Of a stretch of 64,000 nucleotides of DNA, positions 22,801 to 33,732 are shown piece by piece. The stretch lies in assembly GCA_013350335.1 (NCBI GenBank), contig CM023537.1, positions 8,857,438 to 8,921,437 on the forward strand, read 5' to 3'. Every line of letters starts with the position of its first letter. Within the stretch, counting starts at the first letter, position 1. This DNA comes from Chimonanthus salicifolius. Lineage: Eukaryota; Streptophyta; Magnoliopsida; Laurales; Calycanthaceae. The notes under the pieces are model-generated. The model searched no databases. It had not been told where the DNA came from and saw only the letters and a list, made by a program, of their open reading frames with translations. Position numbers and translations under genes: made by a program.

Positions 22801-25426
22801 CTCATGTTATTTCTCAGTATGTACTTTTCGGTTGGTCTCCCAAAATAATTACTTACCCGTATTTTTTACTTTTCTCGTGTCTAAGCATTCAAGGAACTAT
22901 AATTTAGTTGCTTCTTTAGCTAGGATACATACCATGTCTTACATCTTTATATGGCATTGTGCTCGTCACTCGTGTTTCCTCAGTAAATTTATGCTATTGC
23001 AGGTACTTAATTTCACTGATTTTGCTGTTGAGATTGATGAAAAATGTTCACATCATGCCTCCAAGAATCAAAGATCTACAATTTCGTCGCTTCCTTAAGA
23101 ATGGTGAAGCTTTTCATTCTTCATCTATTGAATTACCATAAAAACCTATTTATAACAATGTCTAAAAACTGAACCAGTAGTTGAACTATCAAATGGATGA
23201 TTTGGTCCAACTGGCTGAAGTGCTTGTTAGTTCTGGTCAAACTGCAACTTCAAATTTTTTAAGGAAAAAGTCATCAGGATCAGTCAAAAAAGGTAAGAAA
23301 CATTATTTTGTACTGGCATCATCAGTTCATAAAAGTTTTCTTGCCTTTTGACCAGTTGAACACTTCAGCTTGGACTAAACCGTCTAGTGCAGTTCAAGTT
23401 GAAGTGGATCTAGACAGGCCAACTGCTTTTCTTTTTAGGAAAATATTTTGGAAGACAAATAAGTAAAGACTGTCCTATTGGGTTTTTTTCCTTAAAAAAA
23501 TATCTTTGATTTGGATTTAGTGCCTCTTTTTTGGAAGGAAAATTTCTTAATTTTGTGGATTTCTGAAAGCCATATTTGGAGATATTCCATATTTGGGGGA
23601 TAAAATTCTTTCTGCACATTTTGGGAATTCTATTGGTAAGGAAATAGATCCAGAAAACCAGGACAATTTTTCTGTGCTCCCAATATAGCTAGGAGCCAAA
23701 GAAGGCCTAAGATTGTTATTCATCAATGTTGGGTGCTTTACTAAATTTGTGTGCTTGCATTTAGGGTCCTTGTTGCTAGCGAGAGTGATAGCTGTAACAT
23801 TCTGTGTGACCTTGGCGGCATCAATGGCTGCACGCCAGGGTTCAATTTGCATGGCAGCATTCCAGGTCTGTTTGCAGATTTGGATGGCTACTTCTCTTCT
23901 GGCTGATGGACTGGCTGTTGCAGCACAGGTTAGATATCATTCTTCACTATTTCATAAAAACAGTAGGGAACAAATGCTCCTTTTCATTTTTGGATAGACC
24001 AATTCTGCTTCAGTGTAAAAAATTCAACATATTAGAAAAAAGCAGAGGAAAAGATGCATCCATCAAAACCGAAAGCCACAAATTTGAGTTCCCTAACAAT
24101 TTTGCAACTACTACTTTCTATTCACTCTACAATTAGGGGTACACCTGACAATAAGTCGGGTCGGGTTGCGTTTAGGTCAGCTCCTATTCGGTTGGGGTCT
24201 ATTTTGGGTTTTCTTTAAATGGGTTATAGTCAATTCAGGACAATTTCAGGTTCAGGTTGGATTACCCAATTTACCTGACTAAGGAGACTATTCTAGTAAG
24301 GTTCAATCAAGACTACTCCTTAAATGTATGTAGACTTTATACAGTTGGAATTGTTGCCGAAAGACGTGGCAATAGTCAGGTTAGTCAGGCCTACCCATTT
24401 ATTTACGGATTTGGGTCAGGTCGGGTCTACCAATTTATTAAATGGGGTAGGATCAGGTATCGGGCTGGGTCAGATTTTGCCAGGTCTAATTAGGTGTGCA
24501 ACTTGGGTGAGCCGGGTGGGCCTTATGTCAATTTGAGCTAGCACCCGGATTGCACTATGTGGCATGTGCTCATATGGAGCTTATTCGGGCCTAAATTATT
24601 TGAAATTGTGCTTGGGTCCTAAAAAAAAAAATGAGCATCCATATGGGCCTTCAAGTTCTTGGGCCCTTATTCAATTTAGTTCAAAATCTATTATTATCAC
24701 TATCATATAACATTAAACCATAGTTGTTCATTGTTTATTGTGCACAACTAAATTTATCATTTGAACCAAAAAAAAAAAAAAACTCTTTTCTTCATACAAA
24801 TCATCATTATAGCCACCAGTTCCATTACATCTATCACATCAATTAAGTTACAAAGTTATCATTTCACTTCTAATCAACTCATCATCTACAAAACAAATAA
24901 AATCCAAAATAAAAAGCAACCTATACCTTTCAAATTCTACCACCCAAAACAATAAAATCAATTCCTCAAAATAGGATAGTAGGGTTTGATGAGAGGATAA
25001 GAGAAAGATACATGGTTAGAGTTGGGATGCGGAGAGTGATGAGAGATTTATTGTTAATTAGGTTAAACTTGGGATGATTGGATAGGACATAATGATGCAT
25101 ACAGATTAACCATAAAATATTCTTTGATATAATATATAATATAGCAATATATATTAGATATCATAGGTCCTCAAGTGTTTTGGGTTGGGTTGGACCCAAA
25201 GAATGCAAGGTCGAGGCCTCACCCGAGCTTAAACTGGGCCCTAAAATTTGAGCTGTTATTTGGGCTCAGGCCCTAATCCTAGTAGAGTTGGGTATTAAGT
25301 TTTTTGGGTCAGGCTGGGTTAGCACAAGTTGGGCTTCACCCAAGTTGCAAACCTATCTACGATGTACTTCTATTTGATGCAATAACAATATATAGGACTC
25401 TAAAATTTTCAAAAAAAAAAAAAAAA

Positions 25427-25505
<79 letters not shown>

Positions 25506-28231
25506 ACCTCAGACAGTCATTTTAGGTGGCAGATTTGACTATTTTCGAAATATTCAATGCATGTCCCAGAATGATATTTGTCATTGTTCCACATTATGTT
25601 GTATCTAAGTTTTCTAGATGTGAAGTGATTACCTGGACACTTGTGAATGGCTTATTACCCCCCACACCTAGGTATAGGTTCCACCATTGGTGTCATAATG
25701 AGTTTGTTGGAAAAGTATTTTCTTAAATAAGTTGTGCACCAAAAAATCATTTTGATTGAATCAATCAAGTCATATTTTTTAGCTCTCCAAAAGTTGATTC
25801 TTTAAAAACCCACTTGATAGATTCATCATGGTGATTTTTTGTGGGTCACATATAGGAAAGACCTTTACAATGGACCATCACCACTCCATTTGGTGGACTC
25901 CAAATTTACATGTGTGGCGTAATACACTTCGCAACTTTTCTAGACATACCATGTGATTGCACTTATGTTAATGTCTGCTCCGTAGTTTCTAAGTTCTGGA
26001 ACTCGTCTCTTATCTTATGAAACTTTGCCATCATCATACTTTGAGACATAATGTTAAACATGGTGGATCTTGAAAATTTGTCAGTTAATGTTTGCAGATC
26101 CATTATGTAGTTAACTCGAAGCACATTACACTTAAGACGCAAATAATATGTTCTGATTGAGGTACTCCCATTTTTTATAGAAGGCACACTTTAGTTTAAA
26201 ATTGACATGTTTTCTAAAAGACACGCATTGCCTCTTTCCATCGAAAGGGTGTGCCTTAATCATTACTCCTAATAGATTTCTAAATAATGTACAAGATTCA
26301 TTATATCTATTTAATTTTTTTCTAATAGGATCTATTTGATTACTTTCCTTGTGAGTTCAATAGATCAGGTGCTGGGAACAGCCTGTTTCCTTGCTCTGGT
26401 CTCTAATGCTTTGTACTTTTTTTTTGAATCAGACATTTTAAAGAACAAAGAATTTTAAATTAAAGTTAGTGTCATTTTTTATCATTTCTAGTCGAAGTTG
26501 ATTATTTGGACTTTTCTCAGGCAATACTAGCATCTGCTTTTGCAAAAAGAGATCAGGACAAAGCAATAGCCTACCATGTCTCGAGTGCTGCAGGTGGATA
26601 TAATACCTCATAAAAGAAAATACCCTTTTACATTGTCAAGCTGACCATTGCTCAATTTTTTAGATATAAGTGTAATTGGATTGTCCGGATATGTCAATTT
26701 ATTAAATCATGCCCTTCAAAATGTTCTATTTACTCTTTGCAGCTTGGCTTCGTTCTAGGAGTGTTTCTAGCTGTGTTCCTTGGGATCGGCTTGCAATTTG
26801 CTTTGCAATTATTCACAAAGGATGATAATGTGATGCAACTCATGCGTATGGGCATCCCGGTAATTACTGGAGCTCATTCTAGTACATTGTCATCACCAAT
26901 AATCCATCTCAGTATATCATCGCCATCATCATCAACGACGAAGCCTCATCCCTCCATCTTAGATAAACAACAACGTCGTCATCATTAGCTCATTATTATT
27001 GTTGCTCTTGCTGTCATCATAATTAATTGTTTCACATCAAATTCCTATATTCAAGAACTGATGGTCCTTCTTTTGCTCAGTTTGTAGCTCTTACTCAACC
27101 GATTAATGTTTTGGCATTTGTTTTTGATGGGATCACCTTTGGGGCATCAGATTTTGCATATTCTGCTTATTCCATGGCAAGTATAGTACTTGATACAAAA
27201 CTCAATAGCTCCTTCTTTTCCTGGTTTTACTGTATGATAATTTCTGCGTTCCAGGTCTCTGTGGCTATTGTTAGTATTGTTTGCTTGATTCTTCTCTCCT
27301 CAAGTCATGGTTTCATTGGAATCTGGATTGCTTTGACCATCTATATAAGCCTGCGCATGCTTGCTGGCGTTGGGAGGTAAGATATTATCATTAAAGTTCT
27401 GTGCTTATATTTGTACATACCTTTTTTTTCTTTTCACAAAGGAAATGAAAGCTGAATATTCACCTTCAGGAAACACCCTTAGCTGCCTACATTTTTTTTT
27501 TATGTAATAGTTGTAGAAATCGTGGGGTGAAGGGTCAGTTTGCTTTTTGGCTCTTTAGATAGGTACGTCTTTATTTTCTAAGCGTGTGTTGATGAGTTAT
27601 GAGTAAAATGCAACCGACATTTCATCCTAATAATTTTCCAGATGCCAAATGAATAGTTTATGGGTAGAGAGTTAGATGGATTAAAATAAGTCATCCGTTT
27701 GTGACCTGTAGAAGATAAATATTATTAAGATAAATCTTTTTGCAAAATAGAAGATTAACCTCCCATGAGTGATACTTGCTCGTTAGTGGTGATGTGGCTA
27801 TGCTATGGATGGATGATAATAAGAAGAGACTCCAAGCAGTCAAATTTTTCAAAATTTCTCTATTGATGACAACACTGATGAGAGACTTCTTTCCAATTTT
27901 TGCTCCTGATGTGTGGCTGTGTTTCTTACTTCTTTGTTTATGTTTTAGCAATGTGTAAAACTTACACTAATTGAGTCCATAACATGGCTTGTAACTAGCA
28001 AGTCTTGCATCATTGCCCATCCATTGTAGGGCTGCAACAAGAAGAATCTTCTTCTTGAGTTGTTGAGCACATGGGTTTCATTATTGCTGAACAATGGAAA
28101 GTGAGACCTGGAATTGACCTCAAGTATTGTTATGGGAACACTACTGGGAACAGGGAATCTGACTCATTTCTTTTTCCTACATTTGCAGGATAGGTACTGC
28201 AAAGGGACCTTGGGAATTCCTCCGGGTGTGA
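13402..28231 (+). CDS. DETOXIFICATION 42/43-type (FRD3-like) MATE citrate transporter, 13 exons, frameshift in exon 9
   Basis: Exons: 13402-13493, 14874-14995, 18927-19127, 19253-19485, 21621-21756, 22720-22816, 23003-23103, 23765-23928, 26521-26593, 26743-26859, 27081-27176, 27255-27376, 28189-28231 (stop TGA). Joined in the family frame this is about 531 residues, the normal size for the group. Diagnostic pieces are DELGLEIAQIAFPAAL, DTAFIGHIGPVELAAVG, SFVAEDEA, ILDPIFMFVFRLG, AAFQVCLQIW, TQPINVLAFVFDG and a C-terminal GPWEFLR. A long hydrophilic loop (exons 3-4) between early membrane helices is the hallmark of the FRD3 citrate-efflux clade, which works in iron translocation or aluminium tolerance at the plasma membrane. 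Exon 9 has one extra base near 26578: the frame gives HVSSAA where SRVLQ is expected one frame over, leading to TGA at 26823. Intron 11 has a GC donor (ATG|gcaagt). All other junctions are GT-AG with matching phases. Confidence 0.88.
13795..14555 (+). mobile_element. RTE-clade LINE reverse transcriptase fragment in MATE intron 1
   Basis: Translated pieces match the C-terminal part of RTE-type LINE polymerases: KISRTNTKYMEYNFS, DKFRYLGSMVESQGG, GWAKCRQASGVLCDKR, LKGRFYKIVITPAMLYG, then, after stops and shifts, RWFGHITKRPNTTPVRRVE. The tail ends in the gatgatgatgatt pattern typical of these elements. It is a 5'-truncated dead copy in the same orientation as the host gene, between exon 1 and exon 2. 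Confidence 0.85.
15000..17402. other. MATE intron 2, repeat-derived left part
   Basis: Part of the 3.9-kb second intron. Between about 15300 and 17400 the composition changes (more G/C, trinucleotide-rich stretches, low-complexity aattt runs). It probably holds the internal remains of the LTR element whose LTR and primer-binding site lie at 17390-17598. No gag or pol frame is recognisable. Confidence 0.35.
17390..17598 (-). mobile_element. LTR with adjoining primer-binding site, minus orientation
   Basis: On the minus strand a 196-bp stretch (17598 to 17403) starts TGTTAAG and ends in TAACA. It is followed immediately by TGGTATCAGAGCC (17402 to 17390), the classic primer-binding site for initiator tRNA-Met used by many plant LTR retrotransposons. 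The second LTR was not found, so this is a remnant inside MATE intron 2. Confidence 0.7.
17599..18926. other. MATE intron 2, right part
   Basis: AT-rich intron sequence with a poly(T) run near 17910. Nothing codes, and the next exon begins at 18927 after the acceptor ttacag. Confidence 0.4.
19823..19890. repeat. Compound microsatellite (GT)n(AT)n(CT)n
   Basis: Three adjoining dinucleotide runs in MATE intron 4: TG repeats, then TA repeats, then TC repeats. Likely length-polymorphic. Confidence 0.95.
24134..24484. mobile_element. hAT-like GGGTCGGG element, first of an adjacent pair
   Basis: It starts TAGGGGTACACCTGACAA and ends in TTTTGCCAGGTCTA, giving worn inverted ends (ACCTGACAA against ACCTGGCAA). 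The left flank is TCTACAAT (24126-24133). The interior is GGGTCGGGTTG-rich like the elements at 38138 and 53332. It lies in MATE intron 8 and has no coding capacity. Confidence 0.5.
24491..25355. mobile_element. hAT-like element with clear terminal inverted repeats in MATE intron 8
   Basis: The left end TAGGTGTGCAACTTGGGTG is inverted at the right end, where CACCCAAGTTGCAAACCTA stands. The right flank TCTACGAT (25356-25363) resembles TCTACAAT, which lies to the left of the neighbouring element at 24126. This suggests insertion of the pair at one 8-bp target. It is about 865 bp with no protein-coding frame. Confidence 0.6.
25411..25502. repeat. A-run followed by (AT)n microsatellite
   Basis: A run of A (about 25411-25427) is followed by about 36 AT units. 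It lies in MATE intron 8. The A-run next to simple repeat may mark the tail of an old retroposon. Confidence 0.95.
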
Positions 28232-28754
28232 TTGTTTCATTCGTGTTCATGATCTCTTTTATACGAGTAGAGGTTCATGTATATTTCAGGTATACTTGAA
28301 ATTTCTTTTGATCTAGTTTCAGTGTATATTGTACATGATACTTGTCATATGATCACTCAAAAGGAAACAGAGCCAAATGGAAAGATGAAATGAAAATCAG
28401 ACACAAATAGACACCTGAGATGTTATCTGATTTCTGTAACTTGTGGCATATATTATAAAGGTAGTACTATATCAATAACCAGATGAGTATGATCTTCCTT
28501 CAAAAGATATGAGAGTGAAAATTGGTGATTCGCTTCCTGGGGTACCTCACAAAACTCTTGAATTAAGTCATGATAATTATCATCCTCAAAGGCCAGCATC
28601 TTGTCGTGAATTAAGTTCACTATAACAATAAGAATTTATATACGGCCCCTTGTATACAAGAAAAATATACATAATGAACCCTCTGAAAATGTTAAATTTT
28701 TATATTGGCCTCTCCTAGAGGAATTTTTTGGCTCCACCCGGAGAATTCTCCGCT

Positions 28755-28975
28755 ATTGCTTTTTTTTCTTTTTTTATATATGACCAAGGTGTCCAGGGGT
28801 CTCACTTGTATTTAGACAGGGGATATTTTAACCTGACTAGTCCTGGGACATGTGCAAGCCTCTCGATCTGACCCACACTGGGTAAGCAACTACAGGAGCG
28901 ACCCAGAGGGGTGTTGATCGTGAATCAAACTCAAGACCTCCTTTCGTGCAACCACCTCTTGTGCTTTCTTTTTCT
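28755..28975 (-). mobile_element. Possible tRNA-derived SINE
   Basis: On the minus strand an A-box-like piece (agcacaagaggtgg) is followed about 30 bases later by a B-box-like piece (gtcttgagtttgattca). The unit then runs to an A-rich end near 28755 (catatataaaaaaag). The order and spacing fit a polymerase III promoter. No target duplication was confirmed. Confidence 0.4.
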
Positions 28976-31224
28976 TTTTCTCGTTCCGCCATTGTGTTCC
29001 ATGCTTGGACCAAGGCCTTCCTCCTGATTTGATTTAAAGATACAAACAAGTCACCTTTGTAAATATGAGCAGCTTCTAATTACGTAATTTGTGACATTGA
29101 GATAACAAGGAATGCCTCTTTCAATATTTATTGTGGCTTTTAATATTTATTGTGGAATACTGGAATGTACATTTCTAATATTGTTATGTATCAACATTTA
29201 TATGGAGAAAAATCGAAAAAATAAATATAGAATTAACATTTATAAAGATTACAAAGTCATTTCTAGATAGTATGGCATTCAAGTTCACGATCAAAACTTG
29301 AATGGCTATATAATGAGGCAATTTAACAAAACACAATTAACAAGACAATGCTAATAATAGTTATAGTAGCACCACATAAGAACAGTAGAAGTGACTTTCA
29401 AGAGATGTGAGAGAAATAAACAAATATCATAAATATGAGAGATTTTGTTCAGGCCCCCTTGGTATGAAAGGACTAAGTCCATCTATCAAAGTCATCGAAT
29501 CTGATCAAGAGCAATGCCCTCCCAAAGCCAAGTTCATTGAATGCATAAATTAAGAACACATTAGTGTTACATTAAACTTAAGCATGCCAAATTCGGGTTA
29601 TGTATGAAGCCAACCAGCAAGAATTGTGCGTTAGTGGGATTGGGAAGTCCACAATACACTACTTAGAATTGCACCCTTTTTTTATGTACATCAGAAAAAC
29701 AGTTCATTCCGACCGATTGTCGTTGCCCATTATGGGGTACTGCTACGACTTGCCATCGTCTTCTTTCCAATCTCTGAAAACATTGCGGAGCTTCATGTCG
29801 TTTCAGTAGTACGTTCTCCATGACCAAATTAGGTCCATGTCTTAGTCTATATGTGCATGTTGGTGTGTTCGGATCCACCATCTGGTCTGGGTCTTGGTTC
29901 ACTACCGACCCAATAAGCTTAATCTGTTCGCCGGTTAGTTTGTTGTTCTAGTTACTAGTATAGATAATGTTTGGCTCTATGAAAATATCATTAAGAGATT
30001 ACATCTATTTTTTTGAATCGACTATTGTTTAAGTCTTAATAGTGATTCAATTTCTATGAAAAAACTGGTCAGCCACAAGCACTAATTAGGAAATGAATAC
30101 AAAAATGGTTAGGCCTATATGGATTCGAGTCGTAGACCTTTTCGATAAAACAGATCAAACTGATGAAACTCGAAATGATTCTAAAGACCCGACATGCATT
30201 TTTTTTTAATCTAGTAATAATAAAAAAATTATTAGTCAAATCAGTACACTACTAAGCTAAAATGGTACATGGTTTCTAGTCCTGTCTTCGTTATTTATAA
30301 AATGGTTGGGTGTAAATGGTTTCAGTTTTTTAAGAAACTTTATGAAAAAAAATATTTTAATGACTTTATTGGCTTGTCAGTGTAAAAATAATTGAGTAAC
30401 TTCAGAGCAAGGAAGTTAATTATTTATGGATAAGTAGAGAATTGCTGAAACAACCTTGTCTACACTTATGAAATGCACTAATCAGAGCCGTCGATCATTT
30501 TATTGAGACATGTCCACACAGTCTTCTTTCACGACCAAGATATATCACATGTAATGTCAATGCCAAGCATGTGATTGCCATGCTTCTTATATATTATGGA
30601 ATCCAAAAGGATGATGATGATTGATAGGGACCCAAGAAACATCTTTGATGATGATTTTTGCTCTTTAAAGAAATTCTTTTGATTTCTACTTTTGACATAT
30701 CCTTCCATGATAATAGCCACTGATTATTATATCCTTGATATTAGTTAATGGAAATGATATCATTACTGCTTTGGAATCTAATCTTACCCAAAATTATGAA
30801 GAATAGATGGTCCACTAAAAGAGAGAATGAGATGACAACCTTAATGTTAATAAGCTCTTTTAGAATTCTATGAATTATTACTTTACTGTATTTGCAATGC
30901 CACACAGAGAGAAACTTCTGATAAATCTGTTCATTAAATTGCTGTAAAACCTGATTATCTCCACTAATTACAACTTTTATCCCTTATATCCCCTTTGTAC
31001 ATCCTACCACAATATGGACTCCTGTACTTTGTACTATGCACATCCTTTTCTTTTTCGAATACCCACCAACACCCAAATTACATACAACTGCAAGATAACC
31101 TCAACTTAGGACGTAGAGAATGAAAAGGGAAAAGAAAACCATCAAGAGTTCATCATAAGCCAGAAATTACAATAAATAAGTGGTAAACCAATGGCCTGAC
31201 AGTATTTAAGTAGTTTACAAGCAT

Positions 31225-31435
31225 ACTCTTTTTTTGGTTTCTTTGGCTTGATGGTCAAGAATCCTGTCTCACGAAGCGGAGTCTTGACTACGATTCACGC
31301 TCGATTCTAATGGTCCCTCTATGTAGACTTAACCGGTGTATATGGATTGGGAAGTTTACACATACCCATGGGATTGGTCTCACCTCCAATGTGGAGTGGA
31401 GATACCCATGTTATATAAAAAGTTGATTACCTATC
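31225..31435 (+). mobile_element. Possible tRNA-derived SINE
   Basis: An A-box-like piece (ttggcttgatggtcaag, about 31243) and a B-box-like piece (gtcttgactacgattcacg, about 31283) occur in polymerase III order. The B region resembles that of the candidate at 28755-28975. The ends are not defined. Confidence 0.35.
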
Positions 31436-31471
31436 AAACCCAAGAGAGAGAGAGTTGGTTGGGATAACCAA

Positions 31472-33353
31472 TCATTCAACTTGGAAATCAAGGAAAGGGA
31501 AAGAGGACACATCTCCCATCAAAAGCTCCAAGTCCCACTCTCCCATCCTTGTGTTTTCAACTTCACAATAATTCCCATTCCCTTTATTGTTGTTGCCATA
31601 GATCGAGTTATTGATGTTCTTATTTTTGTTGTCATTGTCGTAATTCTCACTCCTGCCATTAGTAATACTATTATTCTCTTCTAAGCTAATACTCTCCAGT
31701 GGTGGCACAAACAGCTCCCCTTCTCTCCCCATCTGACTACTCTCAATGATCCTATTATCACCATACATACCACCTTCAGGCCCAGGAATGTGCAAGTAGC
31801 CGGCGGTCAAGCTACTTCCGTCATAAGCATTCTCAAGGTGGGGCAATTGGTTGAAGTCGAACCCGTCGCACTGAGATACATCTTGAACTGATGTCAAGGA
31901 AGAAGACGAGTCCAAGCACATGGTCATGATGTCATGGTCGTCGTTGGAGCTGAGCCCTCTAGTAATTTCTCGCGAGTCGGAAGATTCACTGTTGTTTGCT
32001 GAGGGAGATGATGAATTTCGTAGCCTTTTCTTAATTGTAGAGTTCCAAAAGTTCTTAATTTCATTATCAGTGCGCCCTGGCAAGTGTGCTGAAATCTGTG
32101 ACCATCTTCATCAATTTGAAAACTTAATCAGCAACTGAAGAAACGTTTGAAGGAAAAAAGAAATAAAGGAACATAAGAAACAGAGGTTGAGAAACAGAGA
32201 GAGAGAGGCTGATGGATGTTTTTCTTAAAAGATAAGTATGAAGTATTATGAAGTATACTAAGTCCTTTCCAATTGCAGATTAAAGCAGTACGTGCTGTGG
32301 GAGTAATACGTTCCAAATGATTGAAGTGAAAAGATTTTAAAAACTTTGAAAAGGATCATGCCTCTAAATAAAATTTAAGGTGGTCCATATGTAAACAAAA
32401 GGTAACAATGTTTGACGCCTTTTTTTACATGTGATGGCTTCATTGATGGGTTGAAAGGTCTACCTATCAGAGTGTTGAAGATCAACGGTGAAAATGGACC
32501 TTCAAAACTTCAAATTCTAATTTAAAAATCATATCAAATTTGATAAATGGTAGGTGGAAGATGGGATGGTTGACAAGTGAGGTTAGGTGGGCCACACCTA
32601 GGCTGTCCCATAAAGACATCGTTTCGTTACGTGAATACTGTATTTCACATAAAATGCCAAATCATCTTTCTCGAGTATGTAATGAAGTGGTTGGTAGTGG
32701 AATGTATGTTGGGGGTGTGAAGAGAGAGTCCTACATCGATCGTGAGGGGAAAAAACTAAGGATTGGTATGGAATTGTGTCACTCTACTTATCAAGCTAGT
32801 TTCTTGGGTTCGAAGCTCAATCTTAACAGTGGTATAAGAGACAGGTCTCCAGCCACAACATGTGGACTCAGAGATCCCCTAGCCAAATGAGATGATTGCC
32901 GACGTTATATCTGTCGGAGAAGCCTCAGTTCGGGGGTGGGGGGATTGTTGGAGTGCGAACAAGAGTCCTACATCGGGGGGAAATCTAAGGACTTATATGA
33001 ATGAGTCACTCCACCTATCAAGCTAGTCTTTTGGACTAGAAGTCCAGTCCTAACAGGTTATATCTGATCGTGTACAGAGAGAGAGACCTGTTGCCAAGAA
33101 TGGATTGCAAATGGATGATGAGCTCCTCTTCCTGGGATGAGAAAGCCCCCCTCTTGAGATCGGGCCTCAGGTAATTGATCCAACGAAGCCTGCAACTCTT
33201 TCCACATCTCTGCAAGCCAGCATTCCTTGCAACATCACTCCAACAACCGTGCCCATTGATAAGCATGTAGCTGATGAGCTTGTCGTCTTCTTCCGGCGAC
33301 CACAGACCCTTCTTGAGCTTGGTGGTGTTGGCCGGCTGATCCAGCTTCCTCAT
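31472..33353 (-). CDS. R2R3-MYB transcription factor, MYB46/MYB83-like (secondary wall regulator)
   Basis: Two exons on the minus strand: 33353-33088 and 32105-31472 (stop TAA side at 31472), joined in phase to give 299 residues. The split Arg codon (AG|A) falls in R3 at GNR|WSQI, a classic R2R3-MYB intron position; the usual first intron is absent. R2 spans about residues 14-64 with Trp18, Trp38 and Trp58; R3 spans about 67-116 with Phe71, Trp90 and Trp109. [32 protein letters not shown] and [17 protein letters not shown], together with the C-terminal [20 protein letters not shown], match MYB46/MYB83. These nuclear proteins switch on cellulose, xylan and lignin genes. Start chosen: MRKLDQ at 33353, the family start; an in-frame ATG 21 codons upstream (33416) looks like leader. 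The intron holds a TRIM. The middle of the C-terminal region is Asn-rich. Confidence 0.93.
32707..33055 (+). mobile_element. TRIM (miniature LTR retrotransposon) inside the MYB intron
   Basis: LTR1 (32707-32828, TGTTGG...TAACA) and LTR2 (32946-33055, TGTTGGAGTG...TAACA) share gagtcctacatcg, actaagga, tcactc and tatcaagctagt blocks. A tRNA-Met-type primer-binding site, TGGTATAAGAGAC, follows LTR1. A purine tract ending GGGGGTGGGGGGATT (about 32931-32945) precedes LTR2. The whole is only 349 bp with no coding room. A clean 5-bp target duplication was not seen. Its end lies about 31 bp inside the 5' splice site of the host intron (host gene on the opposite strand). Confidence 0.85.
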
Positions 33354-33539
33354 CCCTATCTCCGAGTCCTTTTGGTTTCCTAATTTCCAACTTATTTGAT
33401 AGAGAAGTTGGTTCATTTTAAAAGAGGAAGAAACAGAGAGAGAAAGGTGGTGGTGATGAAAGAAACTTCATCCAGTGGAGATTATAATTACGATGAGAGT
33501 GATGGTTGTGGGGTTAGCGTAGAACTTGGAGAAGAAGTG

Positions 33540-33732
33540 AGAGAAAGAGAGAGAGAGAGAGAGAGAAGTCTGACTTAGTGGAAACGGTTTGGAGGGGGAC
33601 CTTTGCCAAGTGAGAGAGAAAGATGGTGTCCTACTCCAGCTCGTCTTTTTCGATTCATCCTTCTTCACTCACAAGCTAATCCTCATACACAAGGGAGGGA
33701 GAGGGAGAGGAAGAGGGAGAGAGAGAAAGAGT
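33540..33732. repeat. GA-rich tracts in the MYB leader/promoter
   Basis: Runs of GAGAGA at about 33540-33567 and 33691-33730 lie just upstream of the MYB start on its non-coding side (CT-rich on the MYB sense strand). CT-rich stretches are common near plant transcription starts, so this may be 5' UTR or core promoter. Confidence 0.6.

Larger units (their letters stand above)
28232..31471. other. Intergenic region between the MATE and MYB genes
   Basis: This region lies between the MATE stop and the MYB stop, so the two genes converge. The left few hundred bases are the MATE 3' UTR and the right end is the MYB 3' UTR. Two tRNA-derived SINE candidates are listed separately. The remainder is AT-rich without a recognisable protein. 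Confidence 0.45.

Noticed and set aside
25304..25504. 66-codon frame ending in alternating Ile-Tyr
   Set aside because: It is the translation of an AT microsatellite next to a transposon end.
33354..33416. Upstream in-frame ATG for the MYB gene (MNQLLYQ...)
   Set aside because: MYB46/83 proteins start MRKP/MRKL a few residues before R2, and the extra 21 codons have no match.
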